In this document: piece by piece, positions 44,128 to 51,905 of the stretch
Numbering within the stretch: position 1 is the stretch's first letter
How the letters are laid out: every line of letters starts with the position of its first letter
Source of the DNA: Lachnospiraceae bacterium
GTDB taxonomy: Bacteria > Bacillota > Clostridia > Lachnospirales > Lachnospiraceae
Length of the DNA stretch: 64,000 bases
Assembly: GCA_910575605.1 (NCBI GenBank)
Contig: CAJTEW010000001.1
Location: forward strand, 186,001-250,000
Reading direction: 5' to 3'
Made by a program: the position numbers and the translations under genes
The notes under the pieces: generated by a model
What the model saw: the letters and a program-made list of their open reading frames with translations, nothing else
What the model was told of the DNA's origin: nothing
The model's database searches: none

Positions 44128-45192
44128 TTATTTTAAGGTTTCCCTTAAAATCCTTTCTTTTTCCATTTTCTCCTTCCTCAGATTCATGATGATTGCAATT
44201 ACAATTACACCATAAGCCAGGAAAGAACGGAAATATTCACCCACTGAAGGGTTATTAAACAAATTTTGTCCTGCCATAGGTGATGTAATAAAAAGCGCAT
44301 GAAACAAGATCACCCCGACAAAACAATTTCTCATTCTTGCCTCCTTAATCGAAGCGCCGCCCACTAAAATAGCCGCCGCTGCAAATGTATCCAGCCCCAG
44401 ATGCCCTGTATACACATTAATTGTTCCAAAATCACCGATAAGTATAATCTGGCTCATAGCAGCAAACACTGTGGAAATAATGATACAGATACTGCGTACT
44501 CTGTTACTCTTGATTCCCAGCGTATTTGCATGACTCAAGTTACTCCCTACCGCTTTTGCCAGAACCCCTATCTTTGCTCTTTGCAGATAAAATAAGATCA
44601 GGCTGAATACAAGAATAATTAATACTGGAAACAGCGTATATGTTTTCCCTTCAAATTTGAAAGGCAGAATTTTCTCGAACACTTCACTGATATTTTTCGC
44701 GTCCAGCATACTTCTGACCCCTATTCCCCGTTCAAGAAGAATATCGGTATTTAACGGATGAATAACTGTACCGTAAGCAACCATGAAAATAAACTGGTAA
44801 ATAACAGAGCTTAACTGCCCTATCATAATGGAAACGATCATTTCGTTTCCCCGGGCTTTATTAAGAAGCAGGGCAACTAGAAAACCAAACATCACGGAAA
44901 GCATTGCGCTTACTCCTACAACAAACAACAGCGCTAAAATTCCCGTCAAATTTAAATCCAGTGCAAATACCACTGCCATCTGCGCTGAAATAGCGCCTAC
45001 AATAATGGCAAAATTAATCCCCATGCCGCATGTCACCGGCAGGATTAACGCTAATGTAAAAAGCATATTCCGTATAAATCTGGTGTACACCTCCGCCGAC
45101 AAATAATTCAGGCTCATTTCTGAATAATAAAAGGCTATGACGGTTAATAGAAAAATCGCAATCGGCACAATGTTATTTTTCACGAACTTCAT
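44128..45192 (-). CDS. ABC importer permease (RbsC-like), second subunit
   Basis: A 354-residue inner-membrane permease of the branched-chain/ribose permease class, with about 9-10 hydrophobic segments and the motif KAVGSNLSHANTLGIKSNRV and AAAILVGGASIKEARMRNC. The start is set at the ATG of MKFVKNNIVP, which has GAAAGGA; the open frame runs further upstream into the preceding gene. It overlaps the first permease gene by about 20 bases and precedes the DUF3798 gene by 31. Confidence 0.88.
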   Translation of the reverse strand: MKFVKNNIVPIAIFLLTVIAFYYSEMSLNYLSAEVYTRFIRNMLFTLALILPVTCGMGINFAIIVGAISAQMAVVFALDLNLTGILALLFVVGVSAMLSVMFGFLVALLLNKARGNEMIVSIMIGQLSSVIYQFIFMVAYGTVIHPLNTDILLERGIGVRSMLDAKNISEVFEKILPFKFEGKTYTLFPVLIILVFSLILFYLQRAKIGVLAKAVGSNLSHANTLGIKSNRVRSICIIISTVFAAMSQIILIGDFGTINVYTGHLGLDTFAAAAILVGGASIKEARMRNCFVGVILFHALFITSPMAGQNLFNNPSVGEYFRSFLAYGVIVIAIIMNLRKEKMEKERILRETLK

Positions 45193-46216
45193 GTCTTTTG
45201 TCCTTTCTTTCAAAAATAAATGCATACAAAATAATTCCACTGGTAACAATTGTACGCAAAATCTCCGCCATCTCCGGAATAAGCAGCGCATTGGCCACCG
45301 GAATAGACAAAAGATATGTAGTCTGATAAAGAAATGTTCCGGCTAACGCATTTACCACTGTTGCTTTCTTCTTTCCTGCGCCCCCTATCACAATTGCCGA
45401 AACAGCCGGAAAACTCATCATAAACGGTCCGTCATACAGATGTAGAATTCCATAGCTCTGGGAATATACCACAACTCCGAAGGCTGCAAGAACTGTTGAC
45501 ATCACAATCCCTATAGTCCTATATTTGTTAACAGAAATACCGGAAATCTGTACAAACCTTTCGTTTTCCGCAATCGCTGAAAAGACCATTCCTGTCCTTG
45601 TCTTTGAAAAAGCCCACAAAAGAATACCTGTTCCCCACAAAAACAGCAAAAGTCCTAACGGAATTACCAGCTTTCCAATCTTTATCTGCCACAAGTTATC
45701 AAGAACCTGTCCAAAATAAATATCCAGATTGACTTTCGGCCTAAGTCCCTGCCCCCCAATGGGATAAAGCATCTGTCTGTTTGTCACAGGTACAAATGTA
45801 TAAAAAATATTCATGATTGGTATAAAGGAATATCCTACAAATGTTCCCACAATTTCTTCATTCATTTTCAACTGGTTTAAAATCTTTGCATAAAAAAAGC
45901 CCAAAACTGCAGCAATGAGACTTCCTGCTGCTATAGAGCTAAAAAAGCCTGTCCATGATGTAAACCGAAGGTTTACGGCAAACACCATGCCCAAAAGACC
46001 GGCAGAAAGTCCCACTGCCATTCCAAAGTTTCTTCCAGCCCCAACATTTATCATTGGTATCAATGACAACACTATCACACCGTTCATGGCCCATTTAATC
46101 AATGCATCGTTAATGATATCTGCCAGATTCATGTCAATCATAACCGTTACTATTAAAAGGACCAGCATATAAACAGCCATAATAAGCTGCGGAGGATTTA
46201 TCTTCTTATTTTTCAT
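45173..46216 (-). CDS. ABC importer permease (RbsC-like), first subunit
   Basis: A 347-residue permease paralogous to its neighbour, with the same fold: GRNFGMAVGLSAGLLGMVFA, FSAIAENERFVQISGISVNK and SAIVIGGAGKKKATVVNALA. The two permeases probably form the heterodimeric channel of the importer. Its gene overlaps the ATPase end by 11 bases. Confidence 0.88.
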   Translation of the reverse strand: MKNKKINPPQLIMAVYMLVLLIVTVMIDMNLADIINDALIKWAMNGVIVLSLIPMINVGAGRNFGMAVGLSAGLLGMVFAVNLRFTSWTGFFSSIAAGSLIAAVLGFFYAKILNQLKMNEEIVGTFVGYSFIPIMNIFYTFVPVTNRQMLYPIGGQGLRPKVNLDIYFGQVLDNLWQIKIGKLVIPLGLLLFLWGTGILLWAFSKTRTGMVFSAIAENERFVQISGISVNKYRTIGIVMSTVLAAFGVVVYSQSYGILHLYDGPFMMSFPAVSAIVIGGAGKKKATVVNALAGTFLYQTTYLLSIPVANALLIPEMAEILRTIVTSGIILYAFIFERKDKRHEVREK

Positions 46217-47747
46217 CTGCCGTTCTCCCGTAAAGTGAAAGCATAATTTCCTCTGGCTCTATATTGCCTTCAAATATCTTAAAAACCTGTCCCTGATACA
46301 TTACAATCACTCTGTCACAGATTCTTATAAGCTCTTCAATCTCCCCTGACGTAATGACTATTGTTGTACCATTTTTTTGATTCATCTCCAGAAGCCATTT
46401 CAAAATCAATTCCTTCGAATAAATATCAATTCCTCTTGTCGGCTCTCCCACAAAAAGAAGCTTTGGGCCAAAGGTAATGGCACGGCTGATGCACACCTTC
46501 TGCTGGTTTCCTCCACTTAACTCCCTAAGCTTCTGCTCCGGGCCAGAGCAAAGAATATTTAATTCCTCAATCATTTTTTCCGAATATTCTTTTATAACCT
46601 TCTTTTGAAGAAAAGAAAGGGGCAGAAGCTTTGGCATACTCATAAACTCCGGATGCTTGTGCTCTGTTCCAAAAATAATATTTTTCCATATAGGACTCTC
46701 CAAAAATAAACTTGTACCGGAGCGGTCCTCCGACAAGTAATAAATCCCTTGCTTAATCAGTTCCGGATTATCTCCCTTCTTCAGCTCCTCTCCACAGAAT
46801 CTCACCTGATAATCTCCCGCCTTTAGTCCGAAAAGCCCCTCAGAAAACTGCTCCTGGCCCTGTCCTGCAAGGCCGGTAATTCCCACAACCTCTCCTTCGT
46901 AGATATTCAGTCTCCTGTCTGTCCCGTTCGTCCTGTCATAGCTTAATAGTACTTCCCTGCTTAAAGCTTTCTTTTTTCGCTCTGCCTTCACAATCTCACG
47001 TCCAACCATATCATCAGCAAAACGGCTGACAGAAAACTCTGATTTTTCATATGTAGAAACCAGTTCTCCGTCCCGGAGTACTGCCACCACATCACATATC
47101 TCCATAACCTCCTCCAGCCTGTGTGAAATGAAAATAACAGCAATTCCTCTTGCCGCAATCTCACGGATACACTCAAGAAGACGTTTTGTCTCTGTGATAT
47201 TTAAGGAGCTGGTCGGTTCATCTAAAATCAGCAGACGGATACTCTCATTATCCAATTCTCTTGCCAGCTCTACAAACTGCTTCTGATTCAAAGTAAGTCC
47301 GTCTATCATTCTGTCCAGTGCAATCTGCGCTCCGATCATCTCTAATACTTTCTCTGCCTCTGCTTTATCCTTTTTATAGTCTACATAGGAAAATTCCGGA
47401 AGGAAAGTACCTTTCCCTTTTATATTTTCTCTGTTTATCTTTATGTTACGGGTTACGCTTAAGCCTGAAAACAGTGCGAGCTCCTGATGCACCATAGCAA
47501 TCCCATGAGCTGTAGACTGACTGTGGTTTTTTATAGAGACTGACGTTCCGTCAATCAAAATGTCTCCCTCGTATCCCCCCGTCTCTGCAATCAGAGCTTT
47601 TCCGTTCAGTATATTCATAAAGGTGCTCTTTCCCGAACCATTAGCACCAATTACTCCATACACTTCTCCATCCTTTATCTTCAGATTAATGTTCTTTAGT
47701 ACATAATTTCCATCAAACTGCTTTGACAGGTTTCTTACCTCCAGCAT
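46206..47747 (-). CDS. ABC importer ATPase with two nucleotide-binding domains (RbsA/MglA-like)
   Basis: A 513-residue cytoplasmic ATPase. The first domain has Walker A GVIGANGSGKSTFMNIL, Walker B LLILDEPTSSLN and ISHRLEEV. The second has the degenerate P-loop typical of this class (GITGLAGQGQEQFSEGL), signature ELSGGNQQKVCISRA and FVGEPTRGID. This layout is that of sugar/nucleoside importers. It is the first gene of the operon; its promoter lies within the 200 bases between 47748 and the E2 right junction. Confidence 0.92.
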   Translation of the reverse strand: MLEVRNLSKQFDGNYVLKNINLKIKDGEVYGVIGANGSGKSTFMNILNGKALIAETGGYEGDILIDGTSVSIKNHSQSTAHGIAMVHQELALFSGLSVTRNIKINRENIKGKGTFLPEFSYVDYKKDKAEAEKVLEMIGAQIALDRMIDGLTLNQKQFVELARELDNESIRLLILDEPTSSLNITETKRLLECIREIAARGIAVIFISHRLEEVMEICDVVAVLRDGELVSTYEKSEFSVSRFADDMVGREIVKAERKKKALSREVLLSYDRTNGTDRRLNIYEGEVVGITGLAGQGQEQFSEGLFGLKAGDYQVRFCGEELKKGDNPELIKQGIYYLSEDRSGTSLFLESPIWKNIIFGTEHKHPEFMSMPKLLPLSFLQKKVIKEYSEKMIEELNILCSGPEQKLRELSGGNQQKVCISRAITFGPKLLFVGEPTRGIDIYSKELILKWLLEMNQKNGTTIVITSGEIEELIRICDRVIVMYQGQVFKIFEGNIEPEEIMLSLYGRTADEK

Positions 47748-47926
47748 AATATCCCCCGATTACTCCAGTATATGTTCCGAATCGAACCTTTCCGATAAAA
47801 TCATCTGATTTTCACCAAATATTTATTATTATATCATGATGGCATTACAGCACACAAATTCATATTTTTTATAAATATAATTATTTATTTAATGTATCTA
47901 TAATTTATCTGCCAAAATATCATATT

Positions 47927-47951
47927 GTATCAGAATGTCTCTCCGCCTCTT
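47927..47951. other. Right attachment junction of E2 (attR)
   Basis: Reading inward from TT (47950-47951), GAGGCGGAGAGA is followed by CATTCTGATAC on the minus strand (47927-47937), the inverted mate of the left arm (10 of 11 bases). Outside the core, permease coding resumes in frame with T AAA ATG. Confidence 0.85.
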
Positions 47952-48057
47952 TAAAATGGATTGGCTCCTTATGAGTATCGTCCTCCTGTGCATAATGGCC
48001 ACGCTTCTCTACTCCCTTATTAACCTTTTAGAAAAATGGTGTCTGCGCCGTTTTTAG
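47952..48057 (+). pseudogene. 3' end of ABC importer permease gene
   Basis: Encodes the final transmembrane helix and tail of the permease begun at 40114: KMDWLLMSIVLLCIMATLLY then SLINLLEKWCLRRF and a stop. Related permeases have exactly this kind of ending after the SSQVF segment. It is read as an ATG-started 40-codon frame from 47935, but the first five codons belong to E2. Confidence 0.9.
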
Positions 48058-48068
48058 TCTGTAAAGAC

Positions 48069-48100
48069 AAAAACAGGAGATGCTTAAAACGCACCTCCTG
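48069..48100 (-). terminator. Terminator of the trkH-trkA operon
   Basis: CAGGAGATGC and GCACCTCCTG pair over 10 bases with one mismatch. The minus strand continues with TTTTTGTC. It also faces the end of the permease gene, 12 bases beyond its stop. Confidence 0.8.
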
Positions 48101-48151
48101 GCTACATATCCCCATTGTTTCCCAGTCTGCTTCATAGTAGGCTGCCGGCAC

Positions 48152-48793
48152 CTATATTCTTTCCAGTGCCTTATCCGCACCGATAAGCATTAATATCATC
48201 TCCTCCCGAAGGGGTACATTCGGGTCTGGGGTTATTTCTACATGCTCTCCTTCTTTAATTCCAGCCACATTTACCTCATAATTTTTTCTTACATCCAGCT
48301 CTTTTAATGTCTTCCCCACCCATTTTTTCGGCACCAGAGTCTCCACAATACTATACTCCGGCGACAGTGCAATCCAGTCTGCAAAATTTGCAGATACCAG
48401 ATTCTTGGCAATCTTTTTCCCCATCTCCTTCTCCGGAAACACAACTGCATCTGCCCCCACCTTTCTTAAAACCTGGGCATACCGCTCATCATGAGCCTTA
48501 CAGAGAATATAAGGAATCCCCATCTCTTTTCCTGCCAAAGCAGCCAGAATACTTCCCTCTAAGTTTTCCGAAGAGGCTACGATAAGCCCATCATAGTTTT
48601 TAGAGCCCAGTGAGCTTAAAAGCTCCGGGTTTCCAATATCAGCCTGCATAGCATACGTAACCTGATCCGCAATATCATTTACCCGATCCATATCCTGATC
48701 CACTGCCACCACATCACATCCAAGCTTCTGCAGTGTAACCGCAACACTTGCTCCAAAGCTTCCAAGCCCAAGTACAACAAACTGTTTTTTCAT
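48152..48793 (-). CDS. trkA: Potassium uptake regulatory protein TrkA/KtrA
   Basis: A 213-residue cytoplasmic gating subunit: RCK N-terminal Rossmann domain (FVVLGLGSFGASVAVTLQKL and VVAVDQDMDRVNDIAD) and a C-terminal TrkA_C domain (EYSIVETLVPKKWVGKTLKE onward). Single-RCK length fits KtrA/KtrC. It binds nucleotides and opens the TrkH/KtrB channel, whose gene lies 17 bases upstream. Confidence 0.93.
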   Translation of the reverse strand: MKKQFVVLGLGSFGASVAVTLQKLGCDVVAVDQDMDRVNDIADQVTYAMQADIGNPELLSSLGSKNYDGLIVASSENLEGSILAALAGKEMGIPYILCKAHDERYAQVLRKVGADAVVFPEKEMGKKIAKNLVSANFADWIALSPEYSIVETLVPKKWVGKTLKELDVRKNYEVNVAGIKEGEHVEITPDPNVPLREEMILMLIGADKALERI

Positions 48794-48810
48794 TTCACAT
48801 TCCTCCTTAT

Positions 48811-50196
48811 TTATCCAACCATAATCTGTTCCTTTGGAAGGCTGCGTATCTTATCCCTTGGATGTGTTTTTCCCGCAAAGGTAAGCACAAGCGTCAGAGG
48901 CCCCAGCCTCCCAATATACATCATAACCATTAAGACTACCTGACTAGCTCTTTGTAAATGTGGGGTCAGATCTGCCGTAAGCCCTACTGTTCCCACTGCC
49001 GACGCTGTCTCATAAATAACATTTACAAAGGACACACTATCCGGCTCAATAAAGAGGACTAAAAGGGTCCCGGTAATAAACGCGGTAAAGGCTACCATCA
49101 CAACGCAAAAACCTGTACGGAAATTTGCCACTGATATCCTCCTTCCCATGCATTCTGTATCACTGCCCCCTCTTACAAAGGTAAGGCAGGCAAGAAACAG
49201 CATGGCAAAAGTGGTTGTCTTCACTCCTCCCGCCGTTCCGCCAGGAGAGCCTCCAATAAACATCAAGATTGCACAGAACAGCTTCGACTCCTCATGCAGC
49301 GCACTCTGGGAAACCGTATAAAATCCCGCTGTTCTCGTTGTCACTGACTGAAACAAAGACGCTAAGGCCTTCTGTCCCACACTCATATTCCCTATCGTAT
49401 CTGGATTATGAAATTCACAGAAAAATATAAAAACTGTCCCGGAAACAATAAGTACCAAGGTCATAATAACAGCCAGCTTTGAGTGAAGCTTAAGCCTCGT
49501 AAACCACCACCGCCCCGGCACCTCCCTGTGGATAAGCCTCCTTACATTATCTATAATATCAAACCATACGGAAAAGCCGATACCACTCACAATAATTAAG
49601 AGAATCGTTGTAAAATTAATCACCGGATTCACCGCGTACCCGGCAAGGCTGTTCTCACCAAGAATGTCGATTCCTGCATTACAAAATGCGGAAACTGCAT
49701 GAAAAACCGAATACCAGATGCCTCTCAAAAGCCCATATTCAGGAACAAACTGAAATGCATACAGCATGGCTCCTGATGCCTCCACCAAAAGTGTGCCCAC
49801 GATTACCTTTCTTACCATTCTCACAATACCGCCAAGCTGTCCGGTTCCGTAAGTCTCTTCTAGTACCACTCTTTCCCGGACTGTAATTTTTCTGCGAAGC
49901 AAAAAGAAAAATATAGCTGCGCAGGCAATCACCCCTAATCCGCCTATCTGTATCAGCAAAAGCAGTATTATTTTTCCAAATAATGTAAACTGCGAAGCCG
50001 GAGTAATAGTTACTAATCCAGTCACGCATACTGCTGAAACAGACGTAAACAATGCATCTATAAAATCAATAGGATAAGTATTACTGAGCGGAAGGTACAA
50101 AAGCACCCCGCCGGAAAATATAATACCTATGAAACCTGCTGCAGTAATGCGCAGCGTATTCCATCTGACACTTTTTTTCTTTTCTTTCACCTGCAC
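48811..50196 (-). CDS. trkH: Potassium transporter TrkH/KtrB family
   Basis: A 461-residue membrane protein with four M1-P-M2 repeats. Selectivity-filter segments are visible: TSVSAVCVTGLVTI (repeat 1), HAVSAFCNAGIDI (2), QSVTTRTAGFYTV (3) and TASAVGTVGLTADL (4). The size and single RCK partner gene fit the Ktr type. It heads the two-gene operon. Confidence 0.93.
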   Translation of the reverse strand: MQVKEKKKSVRWNTLRITAAGFIGIIFSGGVLLYLPLSNTYPIDFIDALFTSVSAVCVTGLVTITPASQFTLFGKIILLLLIQIGGLGVIACAAIFFFLLRRKITVRERVVLEETYGTGQLGGIVRMVRKVIVGTLLVEASGAMLYAFQFVPEYGLLRGIWYSVFHAVSAFCNAGIDILGENSLAGYAVNPVINFTTILLIIVSGIGFSVWFDIIDNVRRLIHREVPGRWWFTRLKLHSKLAVIMTLVLIVSGTVFIFFCEFHNPDTIGNMSVGQKALASLFQSVTTRTAGFYTVSQSALHEESKLFCAILMFIGGSPGGTAGGVKTTTFAMLFLACLTFVRGGSDTECMGRRISVANFRTGFCVVMVAFTAFITGTLLVLFIEPDSVSFVNVIYETASAVGTVGLTADLTPHLQRASQVVLMVMMYIGRLGPLTLVLTFAGKTHPRDKIRSLPKEQIMVG

Positions 50197-50234
50197 CCTT
50201 CTCCTTAACCTAAAATAAATCTTCTAAAAAACTC

Positions 50235-50262
50235 TTGCAAATTTTCCAAAATCCGCTATAAT
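50235..50262 (+). promoter_or_regulatory. Promoter of tRNA-Thr
   Basis: TTGCAA, a 16-base spacer and TATAAT stand 30 bases before the tRNA. It is near consensus. Confidence 0.8.
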
Positions 50263-50291
50263 ATTATTTGTGGCTTACACAGCCTGTATAT

Positions 50292-50364
50292 GCTGGAATA
50301 GCTCAGTCGGTAGAGCACTTCACTCGTAATGAAGGGGTCGTCGGTTCAAGTCCGATTTCCAGCT
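50292..50364 (+). tRNA. tRNA-Thr (anticodon CGT)
   Basis: Complete cloverleaf. Acceptor arms GCTGGAA and TTCCAGC, D-arm AGCTCAGTCGGTAGAGC, anticodon stem-loop CTTCACTCGTAATGAAG with CGT, and T-arm GTCGGTTCAAGTCCGAT. CCA is not encoded. It is followed 4 bases later by a terminator and is not disrupted by any element. Confidence 0.95.
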
Positions 50365-50367
50365 TAT

Positions 50368-50399
50368 AAAAAATCCAGTGGATTTCCGCTGGATTTTTT
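50368..50399. terminator. Terminator of tRNA-Thr
   Basis: AAAAAATCCAG and CTGGATTTTTT, a perfect 11-base stem with a 10-base loop and T-runs on both strands. It serves the tRNA and the convergent DUF4250 operon. Confidence 0.9.
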
Positions 50400-50417
50400 A
50401 TTGGCTTTTTCTATACT

Positions 50418-50594
50418 TTAAACAAACTGGTTTCCAGCCTCATCATATTCATAATCAATCTCGCCTAAAAGCTTCACCAGCCAGCCCTTTTCTGCTCCAA
50501 GCTCCTCACACAGCTCCTCCAGCGAATGATATTCATCCCGAAGCTTTGTATTTACAAAGCTTAAAAGAATGACAGGATCCTTTGGAAGTTCCAT
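50418..50594 (-). CDS. DUF4250 protein
   Basis: A 58-residue conserved protein of clostridia and relatives: MELPKDPVILLSFVNTKLRD then EELCEELGAEKGWLVKLLGE. The start at 50594 overlaps the folate gene stop (TAATG), so the two are coupled; a longer frame upstream is an artefact. It may bind DNA, since the middle looks like a helix-turn-helix, but its function is unknown. Confidence 0.85.
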   Translation of the reverse strand: MELPKDPVILLSFVNTKLRDEYHSLEELCEELGAEKGWLVKLLGEIDYEYDEAGNQFV

Positions 50595-51172
50595 TACAAA
50601 ATCCTCCTTTCCGTTATCAAAAGCTCTGGTTTTACGTCTGTCTCCTCTGTCTCTATCTCCTCTACTATCTGACACTCGAATGCAACTGCAATCGTATGTA
50701 TATAAAATTCTGTATAGCAGGCAAGATATCTATCATAATATCCTCCGCCGTACCCAACACGGTTTCTTTTTCTGTCAAAAGCTACACCCGGCATAATCAT
50801 AAGCACATTTCCACATAAAGCTTCATCTTTTTTCTCTCCTGCCTCCGGCGCCTGAGGCTCTGGTATTCCAAATGCTCCTTCTTTCAGCTCCTCAAAAGAA
50901 AAAATCCGGTAAAAGCTCATGTCATCACCCGTTACTGCCGGTACATAAACCTTTTTTCTAAGCTCCCATGCACGCTCTATAATTCCCCTGGTTCCGGCCT
51001 CGCCTTTAAAGTCCACATAACAGTACAAAGCATCTGCCTCAAGAAACCATGTATGGCCTGTTACTGCTTTCATAATTTGGTCTGTCCCGGTTTTCCATTC
51101 TTCTCTGCTCTTTTGGTTTCGCACCTCTAAAATATGCTTTCTAATTTCCTTTTTTCTTTCCAAATTTCTCAC
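50594..51172 (-). CDS. 5-formyltetrahydrofolate cyclo-ligase
   Basis: A 192-residue ATP-dependent enzyme that converts 5-formyl-THF to methenyl-THF. The N-terminal KKEIRKHILEVRNQKSREEW, the ALYCYVDFKGEAGTRGIIER block and the substrate-binding DRKRNRVGYGGGYYDRYLA are diagnostic. It overlaps the DUF896 gene slightly at its start and is coupled to DUF4250 at its end. Confidence 0.95.
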   Translation of the reverse strand: MRNLERKKEIRKHILEVRNQKSREEWKTGTDQIMKAVTGHTWFLEADALYCYVDFKGEAGTRGIIERAWELRKKVYVPAVTGDDMSFYRIFSFEELKEGAFGIPEPQAPEAGEKKDEALCGNVLMIMPGVAFDRKRNRVGYGGGYYDRYLACYTEFYIHTIAVAFECQIVEEIETEETDVKPELLITERRIL

Positions 51173-51362
51173 CCAGATCTGTGATGCTTCCGTCTGCTTC
51201 TATAATTGAAATATTATCAAGCTGGCTTTTTAAATTGCGCCTGAAGGAATCAATATATTCCCTTCGTAAAATCTGCTGCTCCTTGAGCTCATCCTCTGTT
51301 AGTCCCTCTGCCTTTGATTTATGATATAATTCATTAATACGGGCAATTCTTTTTTCATCCAT
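51141..51362 (-). CDS. DUF896 (YnzC-type) protein
   Basis: A 73-residue soluble helical protein: RIARINELYHKSKAEGLTED and LRREYIDSFRRNLKSQLDNI are the family core. The start is set at the ATG of MDEKRIARIN (51362), six codons inside the open frame, as in homologues. It leads a three-gene operon with the folate enzyme and DUF4250. Confidence 0.9.
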   Translation of the reverse strand: MDEKRIARINELYHKSKAEGLTEDELKEQQILRREYIDSFRRNLKSQLDNISIIEADGSITDLGEKFGKKKGN

Positions 51363-51499
51363 CTTCTTTTCCCCCTTCATGCTCTATTTATCTTACACTA
51401 TCTCTTCCCTTACGTCTACGATTAAATACACGGAAATAAAACATTTGTATAAATAAATGGAAATCTGCCAATACTTGTACTAAAAAAGGAGTTGTCCTT

Positions 51500-51877
51500 A
51501 TGAAAAATAAATATGCAATCGGATTCATTGTTCTTTCCGTCACTGCTATTCTTATCATTACATGTGCCTACCAGCTCAGTTACTACAGGGCAAAGGAACG
51601 CGCCCAAGAGGCACGGATAAAAACTGAAAAAGAGCCTGCCATGGAACCGGAAGAGACTATTCCAACTGAAGGCGGAGCACTAAAAGAGGACTGCTATTAC
51701 CTCATGGAAGTTAATGGATATATTGTCGTATATCTTAGTGACAAAAAGACACCTTATGAATATACAGACATTCTTTTTGATGAGCTTCCTGAAAAATTGC
51801 GGGAAGAAATCCGAAATGGAAAATATATTGAAGATACAAAAGCCCTTTATGGCTTTCTGGAAAATTACTCCAGTTAA
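51500..51877 (+). CDS. BofC-C-domain membrane-anchored protein
   Basis: A 125-residue protein with an N-terminal membrane anchor (GFIVLSVTAILIITCAYQL), an acidic linker and a C-terminal domain (YYLMEVNGYIVVYLSDKKTP, then DELPEKLREEIRNGKYIEDT) that matches the C-terminal domain of sporulation factor BofC. In Bacillus, BofC restrains sigma-K processing. In clostridia these short relatives are of unknown role. AAGGAG precedes the start. It is convergent with the spoVB-type gene. Confidence 0.75.
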   Translation: MKNKYAIGFIVLSVTAILIITCAYQLSYYRAKERAQEARIKTEKEPAMEPEETIPTEGGALKEDCYYLMEVNGYIVVYLSDKKTPYEYTDILFDELPEKLREEIRNGKYIEDTKALYGFLENYSS

Positions 51878-51905
51878 AAAGACAAGGAGAGGACATCTGC
51901 CTCTC

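Larger units (their letters stand above)
40806..47949. mobile_element. E2: serine-recombinase element carrying an ABC importer, about 7.1 kb
   Basis: Defined by the split permease gene and the paired CATTNTGATAC arms. Contents: one large serine recombinase with a 55-residue coupled partner, and a complete four-gene ABC importer operon (two-domain ATPase, two permeases, DUF3798 lipoprotein). There is no transfer, replication or defence gene. It is smaller and simpler than usual integrative elements and appears to move a transport operon. Confidence 0.88.

Noticed and set aside
47935-48057. Independent 40-residue membrane peptide beginning at 47935
   Set aside because: It matches the expected permease end in frame with the split at 47952; the first codons come from E2.
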